Source: Trichomonas tenax (Eukaryota > Parabasalia > Trichomonadida > Trichomonadidae). Taken from it: a stretch of 64,000 bases of DNA. The stretch lies in assembly GCA_023091735.1 (NCBI GenBank), contig JALKBU010000009.1:82675-146674 (forward strand), read 5' to 3'. The position numbers were made by a program, and so were the translations under genes. Under the pieces are notes generated by a model that ran no database searches, was not told the DNA's origin, and was given only the letters and a program-made list of their open reading frames with translations. Positions 9,888 to 18,550 of the stretch are shown here, in pieces (the stretch's first letter is position 1; each line of letters starts with the position of its first letter).

Positions 9888-10499
9888 TTAGCAGCAAGAA
9901 GAGTTTTCTTGTGTAGAATTAGACTTAACGATATTAACTTTTGCATCCTGTTCTCCTCTGTTTGCGAATCGAGATGAAGCCTTAACGGCGATATTATTGA
10001 TGATATCAAAGACTCTGTCGATTTGAGTTCTCGAAGATAACTCATAAAACGAAGAGTTCAACTTACTAGCGAGTTCGAATCCCTCCTCAGTGCTGACCTC
10101 CCTCTTTGGATCCAAATCCAGCTTATTAGCGACTATGTAGACCAAAGGCATTCTTGTGCAATCGTACTGCAAGTTCATGTACCAGCTCTTTATCGCTGTG
10201 AAGGAGCGCCTGTTGTCGATAGAGTAAACGAGAATGACGATGTCAGCATCTCGATAAAATAACGGTGTAAGCGATCTATAGTGTTCTTGGCCTGCAGTAT
10301 CCCATATATTAAGATTTATGGTCTTTTGGTCCACCTTTACTAGCTTAGATTGGAAAGAAGCTCCAATTGTCGAAAGAATATTTGGATTAAAAACGCCAGT
10401 GCTTACGATGTTCGCGAAACTTGTCTTGCCAACTAAAGACTCCCCAAGCAATACAACCTTCACGTTGATGTCAGGGTTACTTGCTTGCTTGACACTCAT
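9888..10499 (-). CDS. Rab-family small GTPase
   Basis: A 203-residue Rab. G1 is GESLVGKTS (residues 19-27), the switch II motif is WDTAGQEHYRSL, G4 is NKLD and G5 is SSRT in place of the usual SAK. The C-terminus is Cys-Cys, the geranylgeranylation signal. The effector loop (ILSTIGASFQSK) and overall sequence are closest to the Rab5/Rab22 type as far as can be judged by eye. The protein should cycle between cytosol and an endosomal or secretory membrane. The ATG at 10497-10499 leaves the usual short N-terminus. Confidence 0.93.
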   Translation of the reverse strand: MSVKQASNPDINVKVVLLGESLVGKTSFANIVSTGVFNPNILSTIGASFQSKLVKVDQKTINLNIWDTAGQEHYRSLTPLFYRDADIVILVYSIDNRRSFTAIKSWYMNLQYDCTRMPLVYIVANKLDLDPKREVSTEEGFELASKLNSSFYELSSRTQIDRVFDIINNIAVKASSRFANRGEQDAKVNIVKSNSTQENSSCC

Positions 10500-11258
10500 T
10501 TTTAAATTTTGATTTATTTTTTGAATCTACCGGGATTCAAATAATTTTGGCCAATTGTTTTTCACATTAATGCTTTCTTCTCCTGAAGAGATTTATCAAG
10601 GAATTTCGGACTTTTTGTTATTTTATGAGTTTATATTCTATACGTAATGTAAAGTAATACTATAGCAAAATTATTTTGTTTTGCTCTGAAAAAGAATTTT
10701 TGATTGAGTTTTCACCGATTTGACATAATACACGTCTAATGCTCTATATATTGTGTTTGTGTGCTAATTTTTGATAAAAATTTTATTGAAATCTTGAGCA
10801 AAAAATTGAGATATGAGGAAATTTACATAATCATATTCTCTTTTGGAACCTTTTATGATTAATTTTAATGTGAAATCGTAAAATTAGCCGAAATTTACCA
10901 TATTCAACAAAGAAAAGTCTGCAGACTCGATGATCGTGAAGCAGTTATTAGGTGATGGAACTGAATTCATTGCTAAATACATTATCTTTCAATCACAAAA
11001 TGTGCAATTTTTCATTAACTCAATGAAGCCATCACATTCAATATATGCAATCACAAGAACCAACACCATAATATTCAATGTTTTAACGCTTCCAATTATG
11101 ACATTAAAAATTTAAATCAAAATGTATTCTTCGAATATCATTAATTTTTCAATTTATATAGAATGTTCATGTATATTTATGTAGATGTTGGTCGAATATA
11201 TAATGTATCAAAATTAATAGTTCTAATTTTACTAATCTATACATAAAAGATAATAAAA
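10500..11258. other. Intergenic region between Rab and transporter genes
   Basis: No supported gene. A 61-codon open frame at 10930-11115 has no motif and biased AT composition. TGACATAATACACGTC near 10721-10736 carries two halves of the upstream element in opposite orientations, about 225 bases before the Rab start. Confidence 0.5.
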
Positions 11259-12560
11259 TCACTTTGAAAACTGATGGATAGCATCAACAACTGATTCGTA
11301 TGTTGAGATCACAAGTGAGACAAGGCCAAAGATGCACAAAAGAATGCAAAGGATGCTTGTCCAGTGAAGAACCGGTCTTCCACTCGCTCTGATCCAGATT
11401 AGCGATGGGAAGACGAAGTTCGAAAGGCAGCCGCCAATAGCGCCACCGATAGCAAGAGCTGGACGAATGTTTGGCAAGAACAAAGCAATAAGGACTGGAA
11501 TGACATTAAGGATGAAAAGAACGACTGCACGACGCCAGCCATTGAGTTCTAATGCAGAATTTGCATTAAATATCGCGCGAGCGTAACTTGAACCGACAGT
11601 TAAAGAAACGACAGGGTACGATGCATTAACGACAATGAAGAATGCTGCTCTGACAATGATCGTTAAAACATCGTTTGGTGGGAAAGACTCAAGAAGAACT
11701 GGCTTTACAGTTGTGCCAAAGATGAGATATCCAATGACACCTGGTGCCGATGAGCAGAGGAAGCAAAGGAAGAACGTAACACCAACTGTTACAGATCTAA
11801 GATTTAATCTTGGCTCAGAAGGTGCGATAACAGGCATAACAACTGCCGCCAAAGCGAACGTTAACGAGTAAATAGCGAGAGCATTGAATATTCCTGAGTT
11901 GATATCGTAGGTAATGCATGTTTCGTGAATTCCTTGCTTTGGAAGCATCTGAATTCCCTTGATAATAACGACAAAGACGAAAGTAAAGAGGCATCCAATG
12001 GAAAATGTTGAGAAATATGAGAGAAAATGCATATTCTTCGGAATAGTGAGCGCAATCGGCAAAATTAGCGCGTAGATGAGTAAAACCATCCTATAGCGCC
12101 ACGAGCCGTCCTCAATCTTCCAGCTTGTGTGGTTTATCCATGACTGAACTGTTCCTCCAGAAATGATTAAAAATACAACTAAAGCAGATAAGCAGAAAAA
12201 TGTTGCAGCAATGGAATAAATAGTACTGCCGATCTTTCCTAAAGTCATTTCAGTGAGTTGTTCGAACGATTTCGTGTGTTTTCGCAGCTGTAGAGAGACA
12301 ACCATCTGTGTGGCGACGTATGAAAGGATTGCGATAATGAGCATCATAGAAAACGAGGGGATGAATCCAGTGAACCTAAATGAGTCAGCAATTCCCAATA
12401 CACCAGCGCCCATTAACGTGTTTAGCATATTCATGACAGTAGAAAAGCCGCCAACATAGCGTGGAGGTTTATCAGGCGTTGTCCTCGTCGTGTCTGTCGC
12501 ATCGAATGCTGTAATATTTGGTTCTTGGATTAAAGGACCATCATCAATTTCATCATTCAT
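11259..12560 (-). CDS. AAAP/SLC38-type amino acid transporter
   Basis: A 433-residue polytopic membrane protein with about eleven predicted helices. The first helix carries the family signature GGFSTVMNMLNTLMGAGVLG, the unwound TM1 region of amino acid/auxin permeases. Such carriers move neutral amino acids, often with Na+ or H+, at the plasma or lysosomal membrane. Residues 1-30 form an acidic cytosolic N-terminus. The longest frame starts at a TTG with a basic extension. The first ATG, at 12558-12560 after an A8 run, is preferred. A TTTACACGTCA element lies about 220 bases upstream. Confidence 0.9.
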   Translation of the reverse strand: MNDEIDDGPLIQEPNITAFDATDTTRTTPDKPPRYVGGFSTVMNMLNTLMGAGVLGIADSFRFTGFIPSFSMMLIIAILSYVATQMVVSLQLRKHTKSFEQLTEMTLGKIGSTIYSIAATFFCLSALVVFLIISGGTVQSWINHTSWKIEDGSWRYRMVLLIYALILPIALTIPKNMHFLSYFSTFSIGCLFTFVFVVIIKGIQMLPKQGIHETCITYDINSGIFNALAIYSLTFALAAVVMPVIAPSEPRLNLRSVTVGVTFFLCFLCSSAPGVIGYLIFGTTVKPVLLESFPPNDVLTIIVRAAFFIVVNASYPVVSLTVGSSYARAIFNANSALELNGWRRAVVLFILNVIPVLIALFLPNIRPALAIGGAIGGCLSNFVFPSLIWIRASGRPVLHWTSILCILLCIFGLVSLVISTYESVVDAIHQFSK

Positions 12561-13478
12561 TTTTTTTTGTAAAAAATGTGCAGCGTTATTTTTTATATTT
12601 TGGTTAATTTTAATTCGTTTTCTTGTAAATCCACACAAAATCAGTGTTTTCCCATTAATTTGGTCATAAATTTATCGATGTTTTGAAAATCTGCTTTTTT
12701 ATTTTTCCCCGTTTTTTAGGCTTCACCTCATATGCAAAATCTATTTATACAGTCTTTCATGCTTATCTTAAATTGGCAATTTACACGTCAAAATCATATT
12801 TTACTTGACAAACACAATTGTCAAAATTTGCTAAAATATGCATTAGAATATGAATTCAAGATCAATATTTATGTGTTATATAGTACAATATTAGCTTTAT
12901 ATATTTATGAAATTAGAACTTCTTTAACACATTTCTATTTTGAGATATTCATGTAACAAATATTTTTGACAAGTATATTTTTGACATGTAAGGTAGAAAG
13001 TTACTTGAATTCAAAATTGTTACATGAAAATAGAACTCTAATTACTATTTGCGTTCTCACAACAAGATATAGAACTCTAAGTCCTTATGTAACTCCTATA
13101 ACATGCATTCCTGTCAGTTATTTGTTAATCAGTGCTAAATTACCTTTAGCTGTTTTCATATTAATATGATTATGATTTCTGTTTTGCGTGTAAAGTGTCA
13201 GATCTATTACAAATTGAAAAATTGTCAAAAAACAATATGAAAATCTAATTTTGTCACGTAAATAAATATTTGCTAAATAAAACCATAAATATCAGATTTG
13301 AAATTAGAGGGGGTTAATATACTATATATGACAATGTTATGATATGATAATGACAATGCCCTATCAATTTTTGAGAAGTATTCAATTTAACTTCACAAAT
13401 CGTGCGGCAAAAAACTCACGAATCTTGATCCCAAAACGAAAAACTTCGTGAAAAGTTGAAATACATCTCGCGCAAAGA
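12561..13478. other. Intergenic region with upstream elements
   Basis: No supported gene; short open frames at 12732 and 12966 look random. TTTACACGTCA lies at 12780-12790, a GCGTGTAAAGTGTCA compound site near 13186-13200, and TGTCACGTAAA at 13252-13262. All match the element seen upstream of other genes. Confidence 0.5.
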
Positions 13479-13628
13479 ATGAATACAAATACTCTGGAAA
13501 ATACGATCAAAACTTATTTAGATACCCACGAAGATCTCTACGAAGAAGTGATGCAACGCCCCGTAGATTTTATCTGCGACTATAATGAAAATCGTATTTT
13601 GGAGTATTGTTCCCGTAATAACGTATAA
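13479..13628 (+). pseudogene. Possible short coding relic
   Basis: A 49-codon frame starting with ATG at 13479 has the composition of a real gene: many charged residues and varied codons (NTLENTIKTYLDTHEDLYEE, then an Asp/Cys/Tyr-rich stretch). It ends at a TAA at 13626. The preceding 90 bases in another frame are also coding-like but have stops. It recalls the short N-terminal region of trichomonad ankyrin/DUF3447 proteins, but this is weak. Confidence 0.3.
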
Positions 13629-13964
13629 AGGAATATCATGATCAGCTTTAAATGTGCTGCCATTGTGATAGCAGCTCACTGAATTTGCCTTTTTCGCGAC
13701 ATTCAAATGGAGTGAAAATAACTTGAGAAGGCAAACAGTGGGGAAAAAGTTACTATTGTAAATTTAGAATGTTTGTCCTAAAGTTTGAACATAACTTACA
13801 AATACAAAAAATATCGAAAATCCTAGTATTTATCCATCCAGACACAGTGGAAATAAAATGTGTTTGTAATCCTTTGCATTCCTCGAAATATGAAGTAAGG
13901 TTAGACAAAAAATAATGGGGCCATCTTGAAGCTTAATCTGCACTTATGTCCGCATCTTTGGGGC

Positions 13965-14264
13965 TCACACAGAAATATTTAAATTTCGGTGGTCGGTTAA
14001 AATTCTGAATGTTCTCTTAGCTGAAAGATCTGTTTCATCCATGTTGAAACCAATAAACAGGTTAATGTTGGTAAAAATACAATAAAAGTTGAAACCATTT
14101 TGATTTTGCAATATTAGAGAATCAATATTGATTCGTTCGCAAAACTTTGTGAGATAGTTTTGACTGAGATCTTTGTCTTTGAAGACAAGCTTCGATGCAA
14201 GTCTTGGGCAGCCGCAGCTATCTAGTCTGTTCTTCGCTATCAGAATTTGCTCCCTCTTTTTCAT
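13965..14264 (-). CDS. Small hypothetical ORF or relic
   Basis: A 99-residue frame from the ATG at 14262-14264 (MKKREQILIAKNRLDSCGC). The sequence is rich in charged and hydrophobic residues and higher in GC than its flanks, which favours a coding origin, yet no domain is recognisable. It could be the remains of a larger gene, since the frame is open 38 codons upstream without an ATG. Confidence 0.3.
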   Translation of the reverse strand: MKKREQILIAKNRLDSCGCPRLASKLVFKDKDLSQNYLTKFCERINIDSLILQNQNGFNFYCIFTNINLFIGFNMDETDLSAKRTFRILTDHRNLNISV

Positions 14265-14345
14265 GAATATCAGTTCAATAACTTCAATTATTTTCAAGAA
14301 ATTATGATTGAGTGCTCTGGTATAAACCATCACTTTCACTCGAGG

Positions 14346-14399
14346 AACTTCAAAAGAAGAACAATAGAAACATCTCACAAATATTCTTCTTTTGAAGTT
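14346..14399. repeat. Perfect 16-bp inverted repeat (hairpin)
   Basis: The arms AACTTCAAAAGAAGAA (14346-14361) and TTCTTCTTTTGAAGTT (14384-14399) are perfect reverse complements separated by 22 bases. It stands in the gene-free stretch before the RRM gene. Its function is unknown. Confidence 0.7.
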
Positions 14400-14910
14400 A
14401 ATTTAGAAAATAAACATATATATTCAACAATACAATTAGGAGGCAGTCATCACTTATGTTTCTGAATGTTTTTTTTTGATAACGAAGGAATTCTTTTCGG
14501 CAACCTTCGAGGTACTCTTTGAGTAGATTATTGTCATATTTCAAATTTTACAACAACAAGAGATGCTGTTGATAAAAACAACGTCAAAACTCGATTTTCT
14601 CAATAAATTTCCACTTGGATGCTCAAACTATAGCAAAATCAAAAAAGAACAGCTAACTTGTCAACATAGCCATACTTCATCATCAAGTGATGACATGATG
14701 AAGCATAATTTTGAGATTCTTTTGATTAATATTCATAAGAATAAACCAACTCAATAAATAGAGATCAAAAAATGAATATTGTTATTTTACACTCTAATAT
14801 ATCGCACCGATCATAAATATTGATAAAATGATCATCATACTATTTCAAAACCCTTGAGAAACGAAGAAAGAAAATGATGAAATAAATGTAACACTAAAAG
14901 TGACAAACAA
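14400..14910. other. Upstream region of the RRM gene
   Basis: No supported gene; a 64-codon frame at 14563-14757 is probably chance. The last 18 bases, AAAAGTGACAAACAA before the ATG, match a start-proximal element shared with other genes. Confidence 0.5.
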
Positions 14911-15570
14911 ATGACTGATAACCAATATTATAACAATATGAGCGATGGAGAGAACGAAGGTCCAATGGACGGAGATTCAAAGGGCGGTGAAGAAATTTCT
15001 AATGAACAAAAACGTTCACTTTCTGCTAATTTTGGACCTATTAATAATTCAACTGTAGAAGAATTTAGAAATTTCTTCATGGAACAGGGATTACAGTTCT
15101 CAGAGATATCATTCTTATCACACTGCGGCTTAATTCGCTTCGAAACACAAGCAGAAGTCGATGCTTTCGTTAAAAAATATACAGGAATGATATACAAAGG
15201 CGATAAACTTTGGGCGAGACCACCTAATAACACTAAAACAACAAATTACGTTAAAACTCTTCATATCGCTGGAATTGACGAAGCTCATCTCAGCGAACGC
15301 GATTTATTCAGATTAGTTGCACCACATGGTTTCGTTAGAAGAATATCAACTAGAAAACAGTTTACTTTTATAGAATTCGATACAACAAAAGATGCAAAGG
15401 ACGCTTTTCACTTCTTAAAGTCGATTGAACAGAATTACCACGGACTCAGAGTGTCGTATGCACGTTCTGAGCAAAAATTTGATGCTTCGAATCTTTCAAT
15501 TCCATTATCTGCGGTTTTACCAGACCATCATCCATTTTATCAAAAGATTCAGAAGATGATTTATGATTAA
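14911..15570 (+). CDS. Two-RRM RNA-binding protein
   Basis: A 219-residue protein with an acidic Gly/Asp-rich N-terminus (1-32), a first RRM-like fold at about 38-100 and a clearer second RRM at about 110-185. The second shows an RNP2-like TLHIAGI strand and an RNP1-like RKQFTFIEF strand. The first RRM has weak RNP motifs (CGLIRFET). The tandem arrangement resembles hnRNP/PSF-NONO (DBHS)-like or splicing-factor proteins, so a role in mRNA processing is inferred. The start ATG is directly preceded by AAAAGTGACAAACAA. Confidence 0.82.
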   Translation: MTDNQYYNNMSDGENEGPMDGDSKGGEEISNEQKRSLSANFGPINNSTVEEFRNFFMEQGLQFSEISFLSHCGLIRFETQAEVDAFVKKYTGMIYKGDKLWARPPNNTKTTNYVKTLHIAGIDEAHLSERDLFRLVAPHGFVRRISTRKQFTFIEFDTTKDAKDAFHFLKSIEQNYHGLRVSYARSEQKFDASNLSIPLSAVLPDHHPFYQKIQKMIYD

Positions 15571-15846
15571 ATAGTTATAGAATCAGATTTTATTGAAAAA
15601 TTCAAAATAATCTAACAAAATTGTCTTAGTTTCATAAAATATTTTAAATTCTCAAAATATTTCGATTCACAAATTATCAGTGCATCCGATCGTATTCATA
15701 CAAACGATTATTTTAGATTCATTTTCAAAATATTAATTTTGAAAAAATAATAATTCGATATTTTTGACAAAACTCTATTAGATCTTTATAAAAACAAATA
15801 AGCATAGCATAACAAAGGACCAGGTCTCATATAATAAAATTCCAAA

Positions 15847-16746
15847 TTAAATATTTGGATTAAATGTTCCTGATTCGTCATCAAAATGAAGGAGAAGTTC
15901 TTTGAAAGCATTTTGACTTTCTTCATCGCATTGAGAAATAATTTGATTTGCTTCATCAATATCAATCGAAATCAATTTGACAGCTAATGCCATTTTACTT
16001 CCATCTATCGTGTGTTCCTTATTTAGACCAAGTTGATAAATGACTCTGAGATTTTGAATCGAAATCCAATAAGCAATATTTTCAGCTTTTGATATTACAA
16101 TTTCAGGCATTATTGAACATGCAAAGTTCAACATCGACTTTACAGCATTTGATTCTGGATAAGAATTGCAATTTTCAACAAATTCTGTAATGAGATTTTC
16201 TAATGAAACAAGAGATGACCTATTGAAATCCCAGCCTAATATCACGGATTCAAATAAAAATGAAACAGATTGATCATAATAATTTGAATCGAGTTGTGAT
16301 ATTTTAGAATTGAAATCGTCAGTAAACTTGCTAATGAGAAAGTCCCAAACTGGTTCGTTTTTAGCTAAAGATTGCATAAATAAACTTGGAATCGAAACTA
16401 ATGCTTTCAATATTGCGCTATAAAGCCAAGAATTGGTTTTATAATAGTGAGAAAATAAAACTAATTGAGGAACAAGTGGCGGAAATCGAACAGCACAAAT
16501 AAATATTTTATTTAATACTGTTTGTGGAAGGACATGACCGAGTTCAAAGAATGTTCTGGCGAAATTTATTGCATTTTGTATTGTTGGAGCATCGAAATCT
16601 TCAGAGCCTTTCATAATTGATGTTAAAAATCTCTGTAAATGTTCATCTATCAGACCATCTTCAGCAGGGAACGTTTCTATGCCTCTCAAATATATTATTT
16701 TTGCTTTTGGCTCAAGTCTTGAGTAAATTAAATGATCAGTGAGCAT
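15847..16746 (-). CDS. Hypothetical helical-repeat protein
   Basis: A 299-residue protein that I do not recognise. It is almost entirely helical, with amphipathic helices of 15-20 residues like HEAT/ARM or MIF4G-type solenoids. It has no signal peptide or membrane segment. The longest frame begins with a GTG; the ATG at 16744-16746 (MLTDHLIYSRLEPKAK) is preferred. It is preceded by AAAAGTGTCAAAA, part of the start-proximal element, and by the dyad CACTTTTA-AGCC-TAAAAGTG at 16753-16772. ATTAACCTTATTA on the gene strand is at 16776-16788. Confidence 0.75.
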   Translation of the reverse strand: MLTDHLIYSRLEPKAKIIYLRGIETFPAEDGLIDEHLQRFLTSIMKGSEDFDAPTIQNAINFARTFFELGHVLPQTVLNKIFICAVRFPPLVPQLVLFSHYYKTNSWLYSAILKALVSIPSLFMQSLAKNEPVWDFLISKFTDDFNSKISQLDSNYYDQSVSFLFESVILGWDFNRSSLVSLENLITEFVENCNSYPESNAVKSMLNFACSIMPEIVISKAENIAYWISIQNLRVIYQLGLNKEHTIDGSKMALAVKLISIDIDEANQIISQCDEESQNAFKELLLHFDDESGTFNPNI

Positions 16747-17399
16747 TTTTGACACTTTTAAGCCTAAAAGTGACCTAATAAGGTTAATATTTTCATGATT
16801 CTAAATCTTTCAAAAAACTTTCATTATCAAGTCTTTTTAAAATTTAATCAATTTAAATAGGTTCAGTATCGAATTATCTTTACTCCATTCATGTTTCAGA
16901 ACAATTAAGCAAAATTCAAAATTAGGAGATATGTTTCAAAATGCATAGTATTGTAAACAGAAATCTGCTAATCAGTTGAAGCATTCATCCACAAATCTGC
17001 ATTTTAGCATCTTTGTTCATCGTTAAAAGCATCTGAAATCAATGTCAGTGAGGTTCAATCATCGGAGTTTTCTTTTAGACAATATTTGAGTTGAAAATAA
17101 TCGTATACTAGATAGTACTGTTTTCAAAAATAACACGTCTCCTATTTCATCAATCACTAGAACGATGTTTTAGCCGGTGATATATAATGGTATAGATTTT
17201 ATAGATATCATAAAGGTTGATTGAATAATAAGTTTTCTGTCACATTTCATTTTTGAAAAGTATTATAATGAAGATTAATCATTTTATATGAAATTTTTCG
17301 AAGTTGGGAATATTACTTTGATGAAAGAGAATACAGTAGTATTGCTGATCAAAACCATGTGATGGCTTTTCTATCACCAATGGATCTTCATATTATATT
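16747..17399. other. Intergenic region with possible beta-helix relic
   Basis: No intact gene. In the plus direction around 17115-17172 a short coding-like phrase with FKNNTS, typical of beta-helix repeat proteins, can be read. The following relic may therefore begin here, heavily decayed. Confidence 0.35.
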
Positions 17400-18220
17400 T
17401 TAAATTACATTTTTGTGAATCAAAAATCCTCTGGCGCAATAACATTTACACCAAATCTAAACACGTCTAAATTATTGATTGAAATAACTATTTTTGAATA
17501 TTGTGCATCAACCCAAAAAGGAGGATCATTTCGAGTTGGAAGTTGTGAATATATCCAAGAAAGAATTTGTTATTATCAATCAACTACTACAGGCGATGCT
17601 CATATTTTTCTAGTGTTTGTTGTTGCGGAAATTTTGATTATAGAACTACTGTTGATCCAAATTATGGAGTCGTTCAGTTCAAAAATGTTAATTTATCAAA
17701 TAATAAGGCTTCATGTATTTCAACAATTGATACTGATTTTGGAGAATTTGGTAGTTATTATAAATATTCATATTATATTAATCTAACTGAGCGACAAAAA
17801 GCCTATGGAATGATGTTTTATAGAGGATCTCCAGCTTGTATTTCGAAATGTATTTTCATTGATAATATAGGCGAAAATGGGAATGCAGGGAATTTGATTT
17901 TTGCATATGAAAATTCTTACTTTGGAGTTAAAGAATGCTTAATATTGAGAAATTTAGCCGATATTACATTTTACTCAGACTCTGGAATTACGATTTTTGC
18001 TAAGAAATGTTGCTGCGACAAACAAGTTAATAAGGGCGTTGAAAAAATCGAGAGTTCTAAAGCAATTTTAACAACAGCTGCATTTAAACATTCAAGCATT
18101 GGTAAATGTGATTGCATCAAACAGATAAAAAACAAATTTATAATGATTTCGTGCAAAATAATCAATTGTAATAATCTAAATAGTCGGCTTTTATTGTTTT
18201 GCTTCATTTATGTCATATAA
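17400..18220 (+). pseudogene. Broken Pmp-like right-handed beta-helix surface protein
   Basis: Two overlapping frames (17415-17786 and 17567-18220) together give one beta-helix style sequence with repeated short strands and Asn/Cys-rich turns (KLLIEITIFEYCASTQKGGS in the first, CIFIDNIGENGNAGN in the second). The reading shifts near 17604-17612, at a T run, consistent with loss of one base or gain of two. No ATG begins the first frame and no membrane anchor follows. The family is known in trichomonads as large surface proteins, and this is a fragment. Confidence 0.55.
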
Positions 18221-18550
18221 TTTGGTATTTTCTGACTAAGATTAAGCATTTTAAGGGGCGACTTTTCAAATTGGGTTTAAAAACTATCTTTATATTTTCA
18301 ACTATGTTCACCCAAAAAAAGTTGTAATATTAATTAATATTTATTACATCATTTTTACTATATTATGCATTCATTATGATTTTTAAAATCATTATCCTCA
18401 GTTGTCCTTTTTAACTATTAAATAGTATCCTTCAATGATTAAATTTGTTGGTATTAGCATGAAACGACATTTCTTATGAATGCAACCACTTTTAAGATCT
18501 CGGTAATCGATCTAATTATAAAATGCAAAAATTATAACAAACATTCATAT
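18221..18550. other. AT-rich spacer
   Basis: I see no gene or distinct repeat in this stretch. It separates the beta-helix relic from the 3' end of the RasGAP-like gene. Confidence 0.6.

Noticed and set aside
10070..10090. GAGTTCGAATCCC resembling a tRNA T-loop
   Set aside because: It lies inside the Rab coding region and no tRNA fold surrounds it.
10930..11115. 61-codon open frame between Rab and transporter genes
   Set aside because: Short, no domain, and surrounded by AT-rich noncoding sequence.
14563..14757. 64-codon plus-strand frame before the RRM gene
   Set aside because: No domain and no upstream element; low-complexity Ser/Lys composition.
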